In this document: positions 9,664 to 20,843 of the stretch, in pieces | Layout of the letters: each line of letters opens with the position of its first letter | How positions within the stretch are numbered: the first letter of the stretch is position 1 | From: Globodera rostochiensis | Lineage: Eukaryota; Nematoda; Chromadorea; Rhabditida; Heteroderidae | NCBI GenBank assembly: GCA_018350325.1 | Contig: JAEVLN010000013.1 | Location: 682,001 to 746,000, forward strand | DNA length: 64,000 bases | Direction of reading: 5' to 3' | The notes under the pieces: model-generated | Told to the model about the DNA's origin: nothing | Databases searched by the model: none | What the model saw: the letters and a program-made list of their open reading frames with translations, nothing else | Made by a program: the position numbers and the translations under genes

Positions 9664-10775
9664 TCACTCACCGGCTTTTTCTTGAAAACAAAAAAATGGT
9701 TTGTTTTTATTTAAATTAAATTTAAAAAAGAAAATCAATTCCATAAGAAAATAATTGGTGCAAACCATGAAGATTTTGAATATGGAAATAGGAGTCTCCA
9801 GTTTCTGTCCGTTACTGGTATGAGGACGGTGTGCTCCAGCTTGACAAGCAACAAAAGAATTGTATTGATTTTAATTAAAAGGTTTTAATTTTATGTACCA
9901 TTTAAAAATGGTACAAATTTGGCATTTACCAGCTCCTCCTCCCATATATGGTATGTATGAACCATGTCCACCGCCACCGCTTTCCCCTCCAACACCGTGT
10001 CCACCACCACCACCATGTCCTCCACCACCACCGTGTCCACCACCACCACCACGTAATTGTCTGTGTTCATTGGTCGATTGAGAATATTCATCTGGTTGTT
10101 TATATTCAACATATGAGTTCATTGGAGGTGTTGCTTCATATCCAGGGGCATTGAACAAACCTACGCAAAAATTAAAATTTCTCATTTAATCTAAACTTTG
10201 GTTGTTCTGGTTTAAGAATAAATTTCTTTAGCCAGAGTAAACCTTACATTCCTCTTAAGAACAAACTAATCAAAATTCTATTCCAATTCAAAATCAAAAA
10301 AATAATTTTACTTTGATTAGCTACCGCTGTCAAATTGTTGTTAAATTTTGCACCAGAAGAAGCCGCCGGCTGTGCTCCATTAGCCAAGCCAATGCTACCA
10401 CCCTATAAGCTTTTTAATAAATTCAATTTCAAAAAAGAAAATTTAAACAAATGCAAGTAATCCGCCGACGGCGGCTGCTTTTAAAAACTTGGAAGAGCCG
10501 TTGGCTTTTGACGGGCCTACTTCTTGACTCTTTTTCTCGCCTAGAAATTTAAATAAATACAATTATTTAAAATCGAGACCTTAAATGCACAATTAATTGT
10601 ACATATTTCTGATCCAACTTTATAATTTAAGCCATTTCAAAAAAAGAATATAATAATATTAAAGAAAAATATTATTATTTAAATTACCATTTTTTATTGG
10701 TTTCTCATTGCCATTTGCACCACAAAAAGCAAATGGAATTATCAAAGTAAAAAGGAAAAGCACAAAAAGTTGCAT
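9664..10775 (-). CDS. secreted Gly/His-rich protein, five exons
   Basis: Exons 10775..10688, 10540..10449, 10402..10312, 10160..9930 and 9839 onward; the last exon reads open to a TGA at 9664, but its true end is uncertain. Phases match at each junction (1, 0, 1, 1). The start ATG opens a signal peptide, MQLFVLFLFTLIIPFAFCGA. Next come a short lysine-rich segment (NEKPIKN, GEKKSQEVG), an Ala/Gly-rich segment, SLFNAPGYEATPPMNSYVEY, and three GGGGGHG repeats followed by GGESGGGGHGSYIPYMGGG. Gly/His repeats of this kind occur in cuticle, eggshell and gland-secreted proteins; no closer assignment is possible. The reverse-strand frame through the repeat (Pro-rich) is a shadow. TGGCAT in gene sense lies about 80 bp upstream of the ATG. 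Secretion is well supported; function unknown. Confidence 0.6.
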
Positions 10776-13329
10776 TTTTTTAATGTTTTAATAAAAGATT
10801 TTTATTATTGAATGCCTCTATAATATTTAAGCTCTATTTATACAAATAAATTATGCCAAACACAAAAAAATTTGGCTGACGCGCATATGATGATTTGATT
10901 GGTTAATTTCCGATTATTGATGAACTTGTCGTTCAGTTTAAAATTCTTACTAATAAATGATTGTAAATAAAAGAAATTACGTTAAATTGGCAAAATAAGA
11001 AAATTTGGCGGAAGCACACATTCATTGTTGGCAATCTTTTTGATTGGCTATATTTTACGATAATTGATAACTTATCGTTCGTTATCGTCCAGCTTTAATT
11101 TTACCAATTAATTGGTTAATTGTAAGTAATATAGAGGTTTGAATAAAAATCAAATCCTTAGAAACTTCATAGTGACGTGCCGGATTGCTTTCAATTCAAG
11201 ACATTTGAAACCATTATATTTATTATTTGTCTTTTTGTAAATTACTGGCTTTTTTGCCAAAAAGTACGGGTTCCGGACCCAAAAATGTCTGGAAATCGGA
11301 GAACAGGAATCCTTTTACGTTAACTCGAGACCCCAAAACTAGACGTTTACCGGATTCGGGTCTTTTTTAGGTTATTAAAGTTTTATAACTTTTGTTAGTT
11401 TTTTCTTCTAACAAAATTTTTTGTGTGTGTCAATCCATTCCTCTAAATTCAAACAAATACACCCTCCACCCTGTCGCGCCATCCTGATCAAATTTCAACC
11501 ATATCTTTACTTTAATATTTAAACTAAAATTGGTCCTAAGGCATTTTAAATGAGATTGGAAATAATTTTTGACCAGCCGGGTCAGATTTACCATAACATT
11601 GTTCAATTTCCATAAAAAAAATTCATTTTCTTTAAAATACTGTGCCGAGTCTACCCTAAATTTCGTGATCATGACACCGCATAAGAGAAGCAGCATTTGT
11701 TGTTTTTTAAACATTAATTTTTATTTTTTACATTACATATTTCACCAACTTAGGCACTAAACAGTAAATGTTAAAATCGTCTATCGCATAAAAATTGGTC
11801 AATTTCACAAAAAATGGCAATTGCCCATTTAAATTGGCGGCCATTGTCTTTCCTCATTTCTTTGAAAAAAAGCTCATAAATTCTTTTTCTTTTCATAAAA
11901 ATTTTACTTTACTTAAGTCAAAGGTTGATAACTCTACTTAAATACATTCTAGATTAAATATTAAATTATGTTTGTCTTAAACATTTAAATTAATTTCAAA
12001 TTAATTTTTTCGTTAATCGTAAATCATCTTTTTTCTTAATATAACTACTAACTAAACTAAGATTTTTAAATAAATACATATTAAACATATTATAAGGATT
12101 TTTGGTAATTTTTTAATCTTTAGCATGTTTTTGCTTATAAGATAAACCAACATATTTTGAAATTGGCACAATTTGCGGCCAATCTGTGCCGGACAAGATG
12201 GGATTTAATGTAATTTGGACGAATTTGGCTGACAAGTTGTTAAGTTATGGTTCAATGCATTTTTAATTGCAAAAATATTTGAATAGATGCATCAACTAAT
12301 TTGAATTTTTTTTAATATATTTTATATTTTGAACATTTAATCGAATTCCTTCCCAAAATATCAAAATCCAACGTAATTTTTATAAAACAAAAACTGTCAA
12401 GCAAACACTTTCATTATTTTATTTAAAGAAAAAAGGCACTCACTAAGCTGACTAAAAGGCGCTTTTCAAAGTGCCAACGCCACACTTTGTGCCACCAATT
12501 GTGTGCCGTGGAGGAAGAGCCCAAAACAATGGGCTTCCGTTGGCGTGGAAAGCCCATTAGGCGGCACATTCAGCCTTCTGCTGTTGAGTGGGAGATGTGC
12601 TTTTGCCAATTTCGGGCCACCAAATCTTTTGCGATAATTTGTGTCTTAAATATTTTGGCCAAACAAATTTATTTATGCTTTTGAAAAAAATTTGGAACAA
12701 CAAAAATATTAATTTTAAAGCCTAAAAGAATTTAAAGGTTTTTAAAAAAGTGGGTTCAGAAATGCAAAACTTCGGAATCTGATGCACATTTTTATGTGTC
12801 TCCTTCAAGTCACTGCTCGTCTTCCCCCAACCCTCGTTTCTTTTATTTATACTAATCACGTCATTTGTTTCAACGCCCGAGGGGACGGAGGATTTTCTCC
12901 ATTCACTCATATTTCCCCTCCACCACTTGTCATCGTCAAACCCTCCCCCCCCCAGGCGTCGTTTTCATTTTTACTACTTACAAGCTCCGAGAAGATGTTA
13001 TCGGTGCCATAACAGAGAAAAAAAGTTTTTTACTTTTTTAATATATTATTAATTTATATTTTCATAATAAAAAGGAAAACAGCTTCAAAATTATTTGAAT
13101 AAACAAATGTTTTTTTTTTTGTAAAAGTTTATTTTTTTCGTTTTTATTTTCATTTTTATTTTGCTATTTTATTATTTTTTACATATCCTTAAGTCATTTG
13201 AATCAAGCTTTAAACAATTTTGAATCGTTACAAATATGTTTGCCAGCAAAGCCTGATTTTAACCAAAATTGATAAAAGGTATTAAAATCCACACTATAAC
13301 GCGTCGAATTCAGCTTTTGATTGAATAAA
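10776..13329. other. intergenic, mostly AT-rich; possible isolated exon-like patches
   Basis: Two stretches stand out. On the minus strand, 11430-11714 reads WLKFDQDGATGWRVYLFEFR near its end, possibly an old repeat-encoded fragment. At 12450-12690 and 12780-13010 the base composition is less AT-rich, as in untranslated exons or promoter DNA. No gene could be supported. Confidence 0.35.
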
Positions 13330-13701
13330 ATGCAAACATTACAAAATTCTAAAATTGTAATTATGGCAAATATTAAAAGAAAAAAAAGTGAGCAAATATT
13401 TGATATAAATGTCGATTTTTTTTTAAATCAAGGCCCATATTTATTGAAACATAATCGCATAAATTGGCCCTATAAATTTGGCAAATATTCATTAAAATTC
13501 GAAATTCTAGACGCAACTTTTAAGATTTTCTTACCAAAAAAATGTCCATTAATTATTGGAACTTTTCCAAATGGCTTTTCCTTCGCTTTTCCCAGACGCA
13601 TAATGTGCACTGTTTGTCATGCCAAAACACATACATTAACATGTGGCCAATGCATCCATTACTTTAATTCTTTCTTTGGTAATTTTCTTCCGCTTTTTTA
13701 A
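13330..13701 (+). CDS. hypothetical ORF, 123 residues, doubtful
   Basis: A single open frame beginning at the first ATG (MQTLQNSKIVIMANIKRKKS). It has a central stretch rich in aromatic and basic residues and a CTVC-X8-CGQC cysteine pattern near the C-terminus that could bind zinc. Base composition does not differ clearly from the flanking AT-rich DNA, and there is no family match or signal peptide. It may be a chance frame or a relic of a repeat. Confidence 0.25.
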   Translation: MQTLQNSKIVIMANIKRKKSEQIFDINVDFFLNQGPYLLKHNRINWPYKFGKYSLKFEILDATFKIFLPKKCPLIIGTFPNGFSFAFPRRIMCTVCHAKTHTLTCGQCIHYFNSFFGNFLPLF

Positions 13702-15737
13702 TCTAATATGAAAATTATCTTTTTATTTACAAATCCCATAATTTTTATTAAAAAAAGTACAATTTTATTCTCACTAGTTCATCGATTTGATTTCTTTTTA
13801 TACTTCGTTTTTTAAAAAACAATTTTATTTTTTATTCTAGTTTAATAAAATTAACAAAAAAATTGACTTTAATTTTCAAACCCTTTTTAAATTAAATTAA
13901 TCAATAGCCCTCTAAAGAATTAGAATTGGGATTTTAAATTAAATATTCCAGAGATTCAGAGTCGATTTTGTTAAAAATATTGAGTAAGTTTAAACATTAA
14001 CTGAATTTTAAGAACTTATCAATCAAATAGCTATCCAAAATAACGAGAATTCTAAATATTTTCCACTTAAGAAAAATTTTTAAATTATTAAAACACACAA
14101 TTCATTTTAATCATTAAAAATGGGGTTTTGACTTGGCTAAATGCATTGTTTTTAAACTTATCTAAGTTGGCGACATATATGCAAATAAATTATTTTATTC
14201 TTTTTCAAAATTTAAAAAATTCACAGAGCATTTTTAAAAAATTTAATTTTCGGGCTTTTTCATTTCATACTTCATAAAAATTAAAATTTAATTATTTTCC
14301 TGAAATATTTGAATTTTCAAGCTCAAGCTCACTAATGTGTTTAGTGTTTATGCATTTTGAAGATACCCAGCCGTCGTACACATTTGCACTTAATCCATTT
14401 AAAATCCATTTGTAATTCAAGCGTGGCGAGACAAAGCTTTTGTTGAAAAAGTGTCGTTTTTCAACATCCTTTTTTCCAAAATGTTTAAAATTTTCTAATT
14501 TTGCCTAAGCGTCCGTCATATTGCTTTACACATTTTACATGTTTTTATTCGGCAACCTCTATTTCAGGGCTGCGATATCAAAATTTTAAAAATCCTCATC
14601 GGAACATTAAAAAATCCTCATTTATGTCTTAACTAAAATTCACAAATTCGACATTTCTTCATTAAAATAATTTGTTAAGAGATTTACAACCAAAATTAAA
14701 ATAATTATTCTTTTTCCGTCCTTTAAAAAGGCATCACAAAAAAACATTTTTAAAAAAATTTTAAACTTAAGTAAGAAATGTTTAATTTTGTTTGTGCCTT
14801 CCTTAACTTCATCATCACTAGGGATTCGTACGATTTTTAGTAAGAAATTTTAATAAATTTTTCACCAGAACACCTTAAATTGTACTTGATTTGAAAGTTT
14901 GATGTTTTTAATGCCTAAAAATCCGCTCCACTAAATATATCCTTTAATACAAAATAAACGTAAAAATTAATTTATGGATTTTCACAACAATAAATTAAAA
15001 ATCATAATTTTTTAAACAAAACAAAAAATTTTTTCAACCATCTCATGTTTCACTTCCTTTCCGTCCTCTTCCGTTTTTGCGTCTCATGCCACGCTCATCC
15101 GTGACCAAATGTTCTCCCCAACCGGTCGGCTCTCACTCGGCCTTGGTGGCCAAATGTGTGTATTTATACACTCACAGTGTGTGTAAAAAGCTTGGCATTT
15201 TTCTTTCCGACACGCTGCCCAATTGTGCACTGCGCTTTTCAGTCCTCAACGAAAGTGCCGGCTTGGTCTCATTATTTGTCACCACCATTTACTTTCTCTA
15301 GTCCCCCATATTCACTCATCACTCATTTTATGGTCCCATTGGCTTTTTTCGGGGGTTAGCCTCTCGTCCATAGACTGGGCCCAAAGGTCCGGAAATCTTT
15401 GTGAACGGCACGGCACGCAAAAAGGGCCTAATGAGGGGGCACGCGGCTCCCAAAGTCCTCTCCAACCAAATTGATTTGTGCCAAAGTATAACCCAAAAAA
15501 TGCATTGGCTTTCTAAATATTTTGTCAAAATTTTGTTCATCGCTAGTTTTGAAACTTGCAAATATGCACCAACAGTATTCTCTGCATGTTTGGCAAAACG
15601 TCATAATTCTGGCCATGCATTGAGCAACATTGACGAGCTTTTGCCATTTCAAAACGGACAAAGGTGAAATTGGCGACTTTCTTTGAGAGTGTAAAGACTT
15701 TCTCCCGATTTTAAAAATTTAAAATATTTTTATAATA
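13702..15737. other. upstream region of the amine receptor gene
   Basis: Very AT-rich until about 14560, where a CAGGGCTGCGATATC element end occurs. From 15040 to 15680 the composition is more balanced, with CA/GT-rich and C-rich stretches, as expected for promoter or 5' untranslated exons of the following receptor. The short frames there show no protein-like features. Confidence 0.4.
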
Positions 15738-18700
15738 ATGACAAAAAAAAGTTTTTTCTTTTTAAGACACGTTCAAGCATCAGTTCAGCAACACAGTAAC
15801 GGAGTTCTTCTTCTTCAGCCTATCAACTCTTTGCAAAAGCAAAAGCTTTTGCAGCATAGTAAGCCTTTGAGCAGTGGGGCGCAAATGGTGCTGCTAAACT
15901 TGTTCAACTTACAAACGAAAATGCTAAACATGACTACTTCTGTTGCTGGCAATGATGACGGCCACCTTTTGGAGCAGTTCAACGCTTCTCCAACAGTTGG
16001 TATGTGGGACTGTTATGTCCAATTTCTGGCATTCCAAATCCCTTGTTTTCTTTAAACAGCACAAACCGTGTTTATGCCACCGGCGACTACGGTAGTGCAA
16101 CTGGCGGATACAGTACCGGAGCATCTGATGATGACAATACACGAGCAACATCAGCATTTGCCATCGTTTGAGTTGATCCTTGGCACATTGACCTACCTGG
16201 TCATCATCGGCATCACCATTCTCGGGTACAATGGTGTAATGTTGGGGGGTCCACAACGATTTTACCATTCAAAATTGCTGCAAAGATTGCCTGATCATTT
16301 GAGTTTATCGTTATTCTAATCCCGATCCGTGTTCCTGTATTCAAAAATTCCTTATTCAGGGCATGACTGATCAATTTTACTGATCGTGAACCGGAATTAC
16401 TAGCCTCAGAAAAATTCAAATTTTAATTATCCGAAAAATCCCCATCCCATACAAATATATTAAAATTTTTTAAAATATTTTTATTCGATTCAGCAACACA
16501 TTGGTCATCTTGGCCGTGTTCAGCTACAGACCGCTGAAAAAAGTGCAAAACTATTTCATTGTTTCGCTTGCAGCATCCGACATGCTCGTCGCACTGCTCG
16601 TAATGCCATTGCATGTCGTCAAATTTTTGGCCAGTAAGTATTTTGAACAAAATTTAAAACTTTTCATTATTTTTAGATGCAAATAATAAAATAAATTAAA
16701 AATTATAGCAAATTTAACATATATTCTAATAATTAAATAATTTTAAATAAAAAAATAAACAAGCATATTATCTAAATTATTTAAAAGTTTTAAAAAATGT
16801 TAAGATATCAACTAAAAATATTAATTTTAAAAGTTCAAAAATCGATCCAAGCTTTTAAACTTCAATGTTCTCAAAACCCATTTTAAAGGACAAAAACCTT
16901 TCAAAGCTGGGTAGAGAGAAGAGCCCCAGCCCTCTTCACTGAGTTTTTATAAACATAACGGACGTGATGTTTGCTTACATCTGGGGGAGGGGGGAAATGC
17001 CGAATTGGCCAAATAAGTCAGGCGCTGGTGGGAAAATTGGAATTAAAAGAACTTTTGGCCAAATATCTTGTGAGACTTAAATTTTTTTGTTTGCTAAAAA
17101 AAGAAAAAGTTATTTAAGGACAAAAATAAAAATATTGATAAAAGTTGTAATATAAAATTTATTATGTACATTTGTGAAATAAATGCTATTTTTGTGCTTC
17201 TCTCATTATCAGCTATTCTCACAAAAAAATTAAATCTTAAATTTACCTTGTCAATTAGTGATTTGTTCAGAAGCATTGATCACAATTTTCAAAACATTTT
17301 TTAGATGGTCAATGGTTGCTCGGCGTCGCTGTGTGCCAACTTTTTACCACTGCCGACATTTTGTTGTGCACCTCGTCCATTTTGAACTTATGTGCCATCG
17401 CCATTGATCGCTATTGGGCCATCCATGATCCGATTGCATATGCGCAGAAGCGATCGCTGAAGTTGGTCGGCGGCATGATCGTTTTGGTACGGAAAGTTTT
17501 CGATTTGAGTACCGTTATACCCTCAGCAGGTCGGGATCGGGCCCTAATTCTCGATATGTCGGCCACCGTTTATACCACCCACTAGCCGGGGACCCGGACT
17601 CAACATGACCTATCGTCAGCTCGAGCCTAACCCATTAGTCGAGGGTCAGGGCCAGGGGTGCTCGTAACCATCAAAAAAAATTCGTAATAAGTAATCCGTA
17701 ATTAGTAAAAGGCAAAAAAAATTCGTAAAAAGTAATCCGTAATTCGTAAAAGCCAAAAAAATTCGTAAAAATAATCCGTAATTCGTAAAAGGCAAAAAAA
17801 ATTCGTAAAAAGTAATCCGTAATTCGTAACAGCCAAAACGCCGTAAAAAGTAAGTAATTCGTAATTCGTAACTCGTAATTTTCAAATTTTTTTTTAATAC
17901 ATCGAATCTCAAAATTTACTTCATATCATAATCAAAATTATAAAGTAGGATATTGTGGTGCCAAAAGAGGAGCTTCTAAGATTTTCGGGCAACAATTTCG
18001 TTCTCAGGTCGGTAACCATCAATCCGGCAGTCAGATGGGAGGGGTTGGCGGTGTGAAATTTGGCCAATATTTCTTATATTTTGGGAATTTTTCCAAATTT
18101 TTGAAAAATCAGGAAAACCTGGTACATAAGGTACTATGGCCACCCTGGCCACACCCCCGAAATGTTAAAAAAACCATAGCGGAATCCTTTGTTTTGTAAA
18201 TTTAAAAAATCCTGACTAATTTTCTGGGGTAAACCCAACTCATCCATGTCCAACAAAGTAATCCGTAATTCGTAAAAGGCAAAAAAAATTCGTAATAAGT
18301 AATCCGTAATTCTTAACAGCCAAAACGCCGTAAAAGTAAGTAATTCGTAATTCGTAACTCGTAATTACGAGCACCCCTGGTCAGGGCCCCAGTCTCCAAC
18401 GTGCCGACCTGCCTCTTTTATGCCTCCCTACCGTAATAAGCTGTCGTGGCCACGTTCCCTATAGGCACCTTGAAGGCACAAAAAAAATGTAATTTTAATT
18501 CTGGACAAAAATGCCTCCCTACCGTAATAAGCTGTCGTGGCCACGTTCCCTATAGGCACCTTGAAGGCACAAAAAAATGTAATTTTAATTCTAGACAAAA
18601 ATACCGTCTTTTTTTTGTCCAGGTTTGGGTGGCTAGCGCAGTGATTTCCGTGCCGCCGCTGATTGGCTGGAACGACTGGACATCGCAGCAGCTGGTCGAT

Positions 18701-20843
18701 CACTGCGAGTTGACCTCCGAGAAGGCATTTGTTGTGTTTTCCGCAAGCGGCTCATTCTTCCTGCCATTGCTCGTCATGGTCATTGTGTACGTGAAAATTT
18801 TTCTGAACGCTCGCAAGAGGATCCGCAAGAATCGAGGCATGTGAACAAAATTTTGCATTCAATTTTTTTTTTGCTTTTTCATCTAAAAATGTATTCATTT
18901 AAATGAAAAAGTAATTATGGAAATTGGATTTAAATTGAATAATTTTTTCAATTACATCTTATTAAAAAAAATTTTTCATAAAGTTCTTTAAAACATGACA
19001 TTAATAAATTCTATTTCTGGAAATTAATATGTAGATTTCGAAAAATGATTAAGTTACATTTTTTTTTTACTTTTTACAAATTAGTAATTTCGTTTTTATT
19101 ATTTTCCCTTTATAATTTTTTTACTATTGAAATAATAAGTTCAAGCTTTATCATTTAATTATTGGGACAGTTTAGGCCGCAGTGCATTGTTCAAAATGTC
19201 CTCCGAGCTTGCGGATCAGAAGCACAAGCGTTCTCATCGCATTCCGGTCGCCGCCACTTCAGTAATAGCATTGGCCAGCGCTACTGGAGCGCACATTTTC
19301 CGGAAGCGTACGCTCCGGAAGTCTAGTGCGGAAACAAGGAGCGGATCCGTTACGGAAGCGGGGGGCGGCGCCTGCCGGCTAGCGGAGTGCGCAGCGGTGT
19401 CCTCATTGATGACGACAGCGTATTGCAGCGTGCAACAGCAGCCATTGCACGTGCCAAAAATGCCCGGTTATCACGGCATACGCAGAGAGGAGGAGATGGA
19501 CGGGGACAGCGGACACGGAGGCTCAAGTGTAGGTTTTTGAAAAACAACAACAAAAAATTGGACTCCAAATGCTAAATTTCTAAAGAAAGACAGTCCCGAG
19601 AACACTGTGGCCATACCACCGCCACCGGCGCCATCCGTTCCAGCGCGGCTTTATCAGTCTCCGCATATGCCCGTGATCAAACGGCACTCGTTAACGCCTG
19701 CGGCGGCGGCGGTGGCGGCACCGTCAATGGTTGCGTTGACCAGCTCAGCCAGTCTGATGGCAATAGCCAGCGGTGAGAAGCCACCACCACTTTTGCCAGC
19801 AGCAATGGAGAACGGCGCCGCAACGGCAATGAAAATGACGTCACCCGAGACGGTGGAGCTGAAGACGCACCTGAAGGTGGGCTGTTTTGATCAGAGAGTT
19901 TAAATGATTTTAGCACAAATTATCAGAGAGCCTGATCTGAACCTGCAATTTTTTGATCAAATTAAATTGATGATTTTAATTTTTAAAATTTTAAGGAACG
20001 CGAGAAGATTAGTGTAGCCAAAGAAAAACGTGCCGCAAAAACTATTGCCGTCATAATTTTTGTGTTTACCTTCTGCTGGCTGCCCTTTTTCTGCGCTTAC
20101 GTGGTCATGCCGTTCTGTTCGAACTGCTATTTGCACCCGAAGGTAGAATAGAATGGCTTTACTCATTAACACCAGCAGCAATTATTTTTTCCCCGTTTTT
20201 TCGTTTAAAAAAAGGGCATTTTATTGGAACGGAAAACACGAATTCCGCACATCCCTAGTTACCAGTAGAGATCGGACTTGAGGACCGATCGAGATTTTGA
20301 TCGACAATCTCGATAAATCTCGGTAAAATTGTTTGATCGAGAATCTCGATCGGTTTGATCTCTAGTTACCACCGACCTTTGTGGAACATCTTCAGACCAA
20401 TGTTTTTAACCATCTTTTGTTGGCATATGTACCAGGGCTGGGAAAAACCGGGTCGTTCAAAGTCCTCTTGCAAAAAAATATATTTTTCTCTCCAATATTT
20501 GCATACTGCTCCAAAAGTGCCATCTTCAAGGGTGTAAAATCCAAAATTTCACACAAATCTCGCCGAATTTCCAAAATCTAAATTCCGGATCAAATTTTGC
20601 CCAGGCCCTGATATGCACTACTGTACTTGAGACCTATTTTTTCGCAATTTCAAGGTCCATCAGGCTTTCGTCTGGCTCGGCTACATCAACAGTTCGTTGA
20701 ATCCGTTTCTGTACGGCATTCTGAACCTGGAGTTTCGTCGTGCGTTCCGCAAAATTTTGTGTCCAAAACGTGTGCAAAATGCACAACGACGCCGGCTGTC
20801 AGAACAATTGTCTGTCAGGAAAAAATCTGCTCCCAAAACTTGA
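15738..20843 (+). CDS. tyramine/octopamine-type biogenic amine GPCR, nine exons, complete
   Basis: Seven-transmembrane receptor expected to sense tyramine or octopamine at the plasma membrane of neurons or muscle. Exons: 15738..15999, 16060..16225, 16494..16633, 17305..17486, 18623..18836, 19176..19528, 19586..19876, 19996..20142 and 20655..20843, giving 647 residues with all phases consistent. Landmarks: [11 protein letters not shown] (TM1), [14 protein letters not shown] (TM2), [19 protein letters not shown] with the amine-binding Asp in TM3, then [38 protein letters not shown] (TM4), [16 protein letters not shown] (TM5), [25 protein letters not shown] (TM6), [20 protein letters not shown] (TM7). 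The third intracellular loop is very long and Ala/Pro/Ser-rich. The intron after TM5 is GC-AG (donor at 18837). The start ATG is uncertain, since it lies near a possible acceptor. TM4-TM7 best fit invertebrate tyramine receptors (TYRA-2/SER-2-like), recalled from knowledge and not aligned. Confidence 0.88.
17653..18379. mobile_element. 727-bp hAT-like element with 8-bp target duplication
   Basis: Terminal inverted repeats CAGGGGTGCTCGTAA and TTACGAGCACCCCTG are flanked by GTCAGGGC on both sides (17645-17652 and 18380-18387). The ends are rich in GTAATCCGTAATTCGTAAA tandem motifs. No transposase is present. It sits in the receptor intron between exons 4 and 5. Confidence 0.8.
18420..18601. repeat. 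tandem duplication of ~91 bp in receptor intron 4
   Basis: Two nearly identical copies begin with TGCCTCCCTACCGTAATAAG at 18421 and 18512, immediately before the acceptor of receptor exon 5. Confidence 0.85.
20268..20363. repeat. TCTCGATC element flanked by TAGTTACC
   Basis: AGAGATCGGACTTGAGGACC ... GATCTCT with TAGTTACC on both sides. It is in the last receptor intron. Confidence 0.5.
20433..20611. mobile_element. CAGGGCTGGG hAT-like miniature element
   Basis: Ends CAGGGCTGGG and CCCAGGCCCTG; flanks ATATGTAC and ATATGCAC resemble an 8-bp target duplication with one change. It lies in the last receptor intron. Frames inside it (20355-20581) are not genes. Confidence 0.6.

Noticed and set aside
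9893..10154. Pro-rich and His/Val-rich plus-strand frames
   Set aside because: Shadows of the minus-strand Gly/His-rich exon.
17646..17912. 88-residue Leu/Phe/Tyr-rich minus frame
   Set aside because: Encoded by the GTAATTCGTAAA tandem motifs of the hAT-like element.
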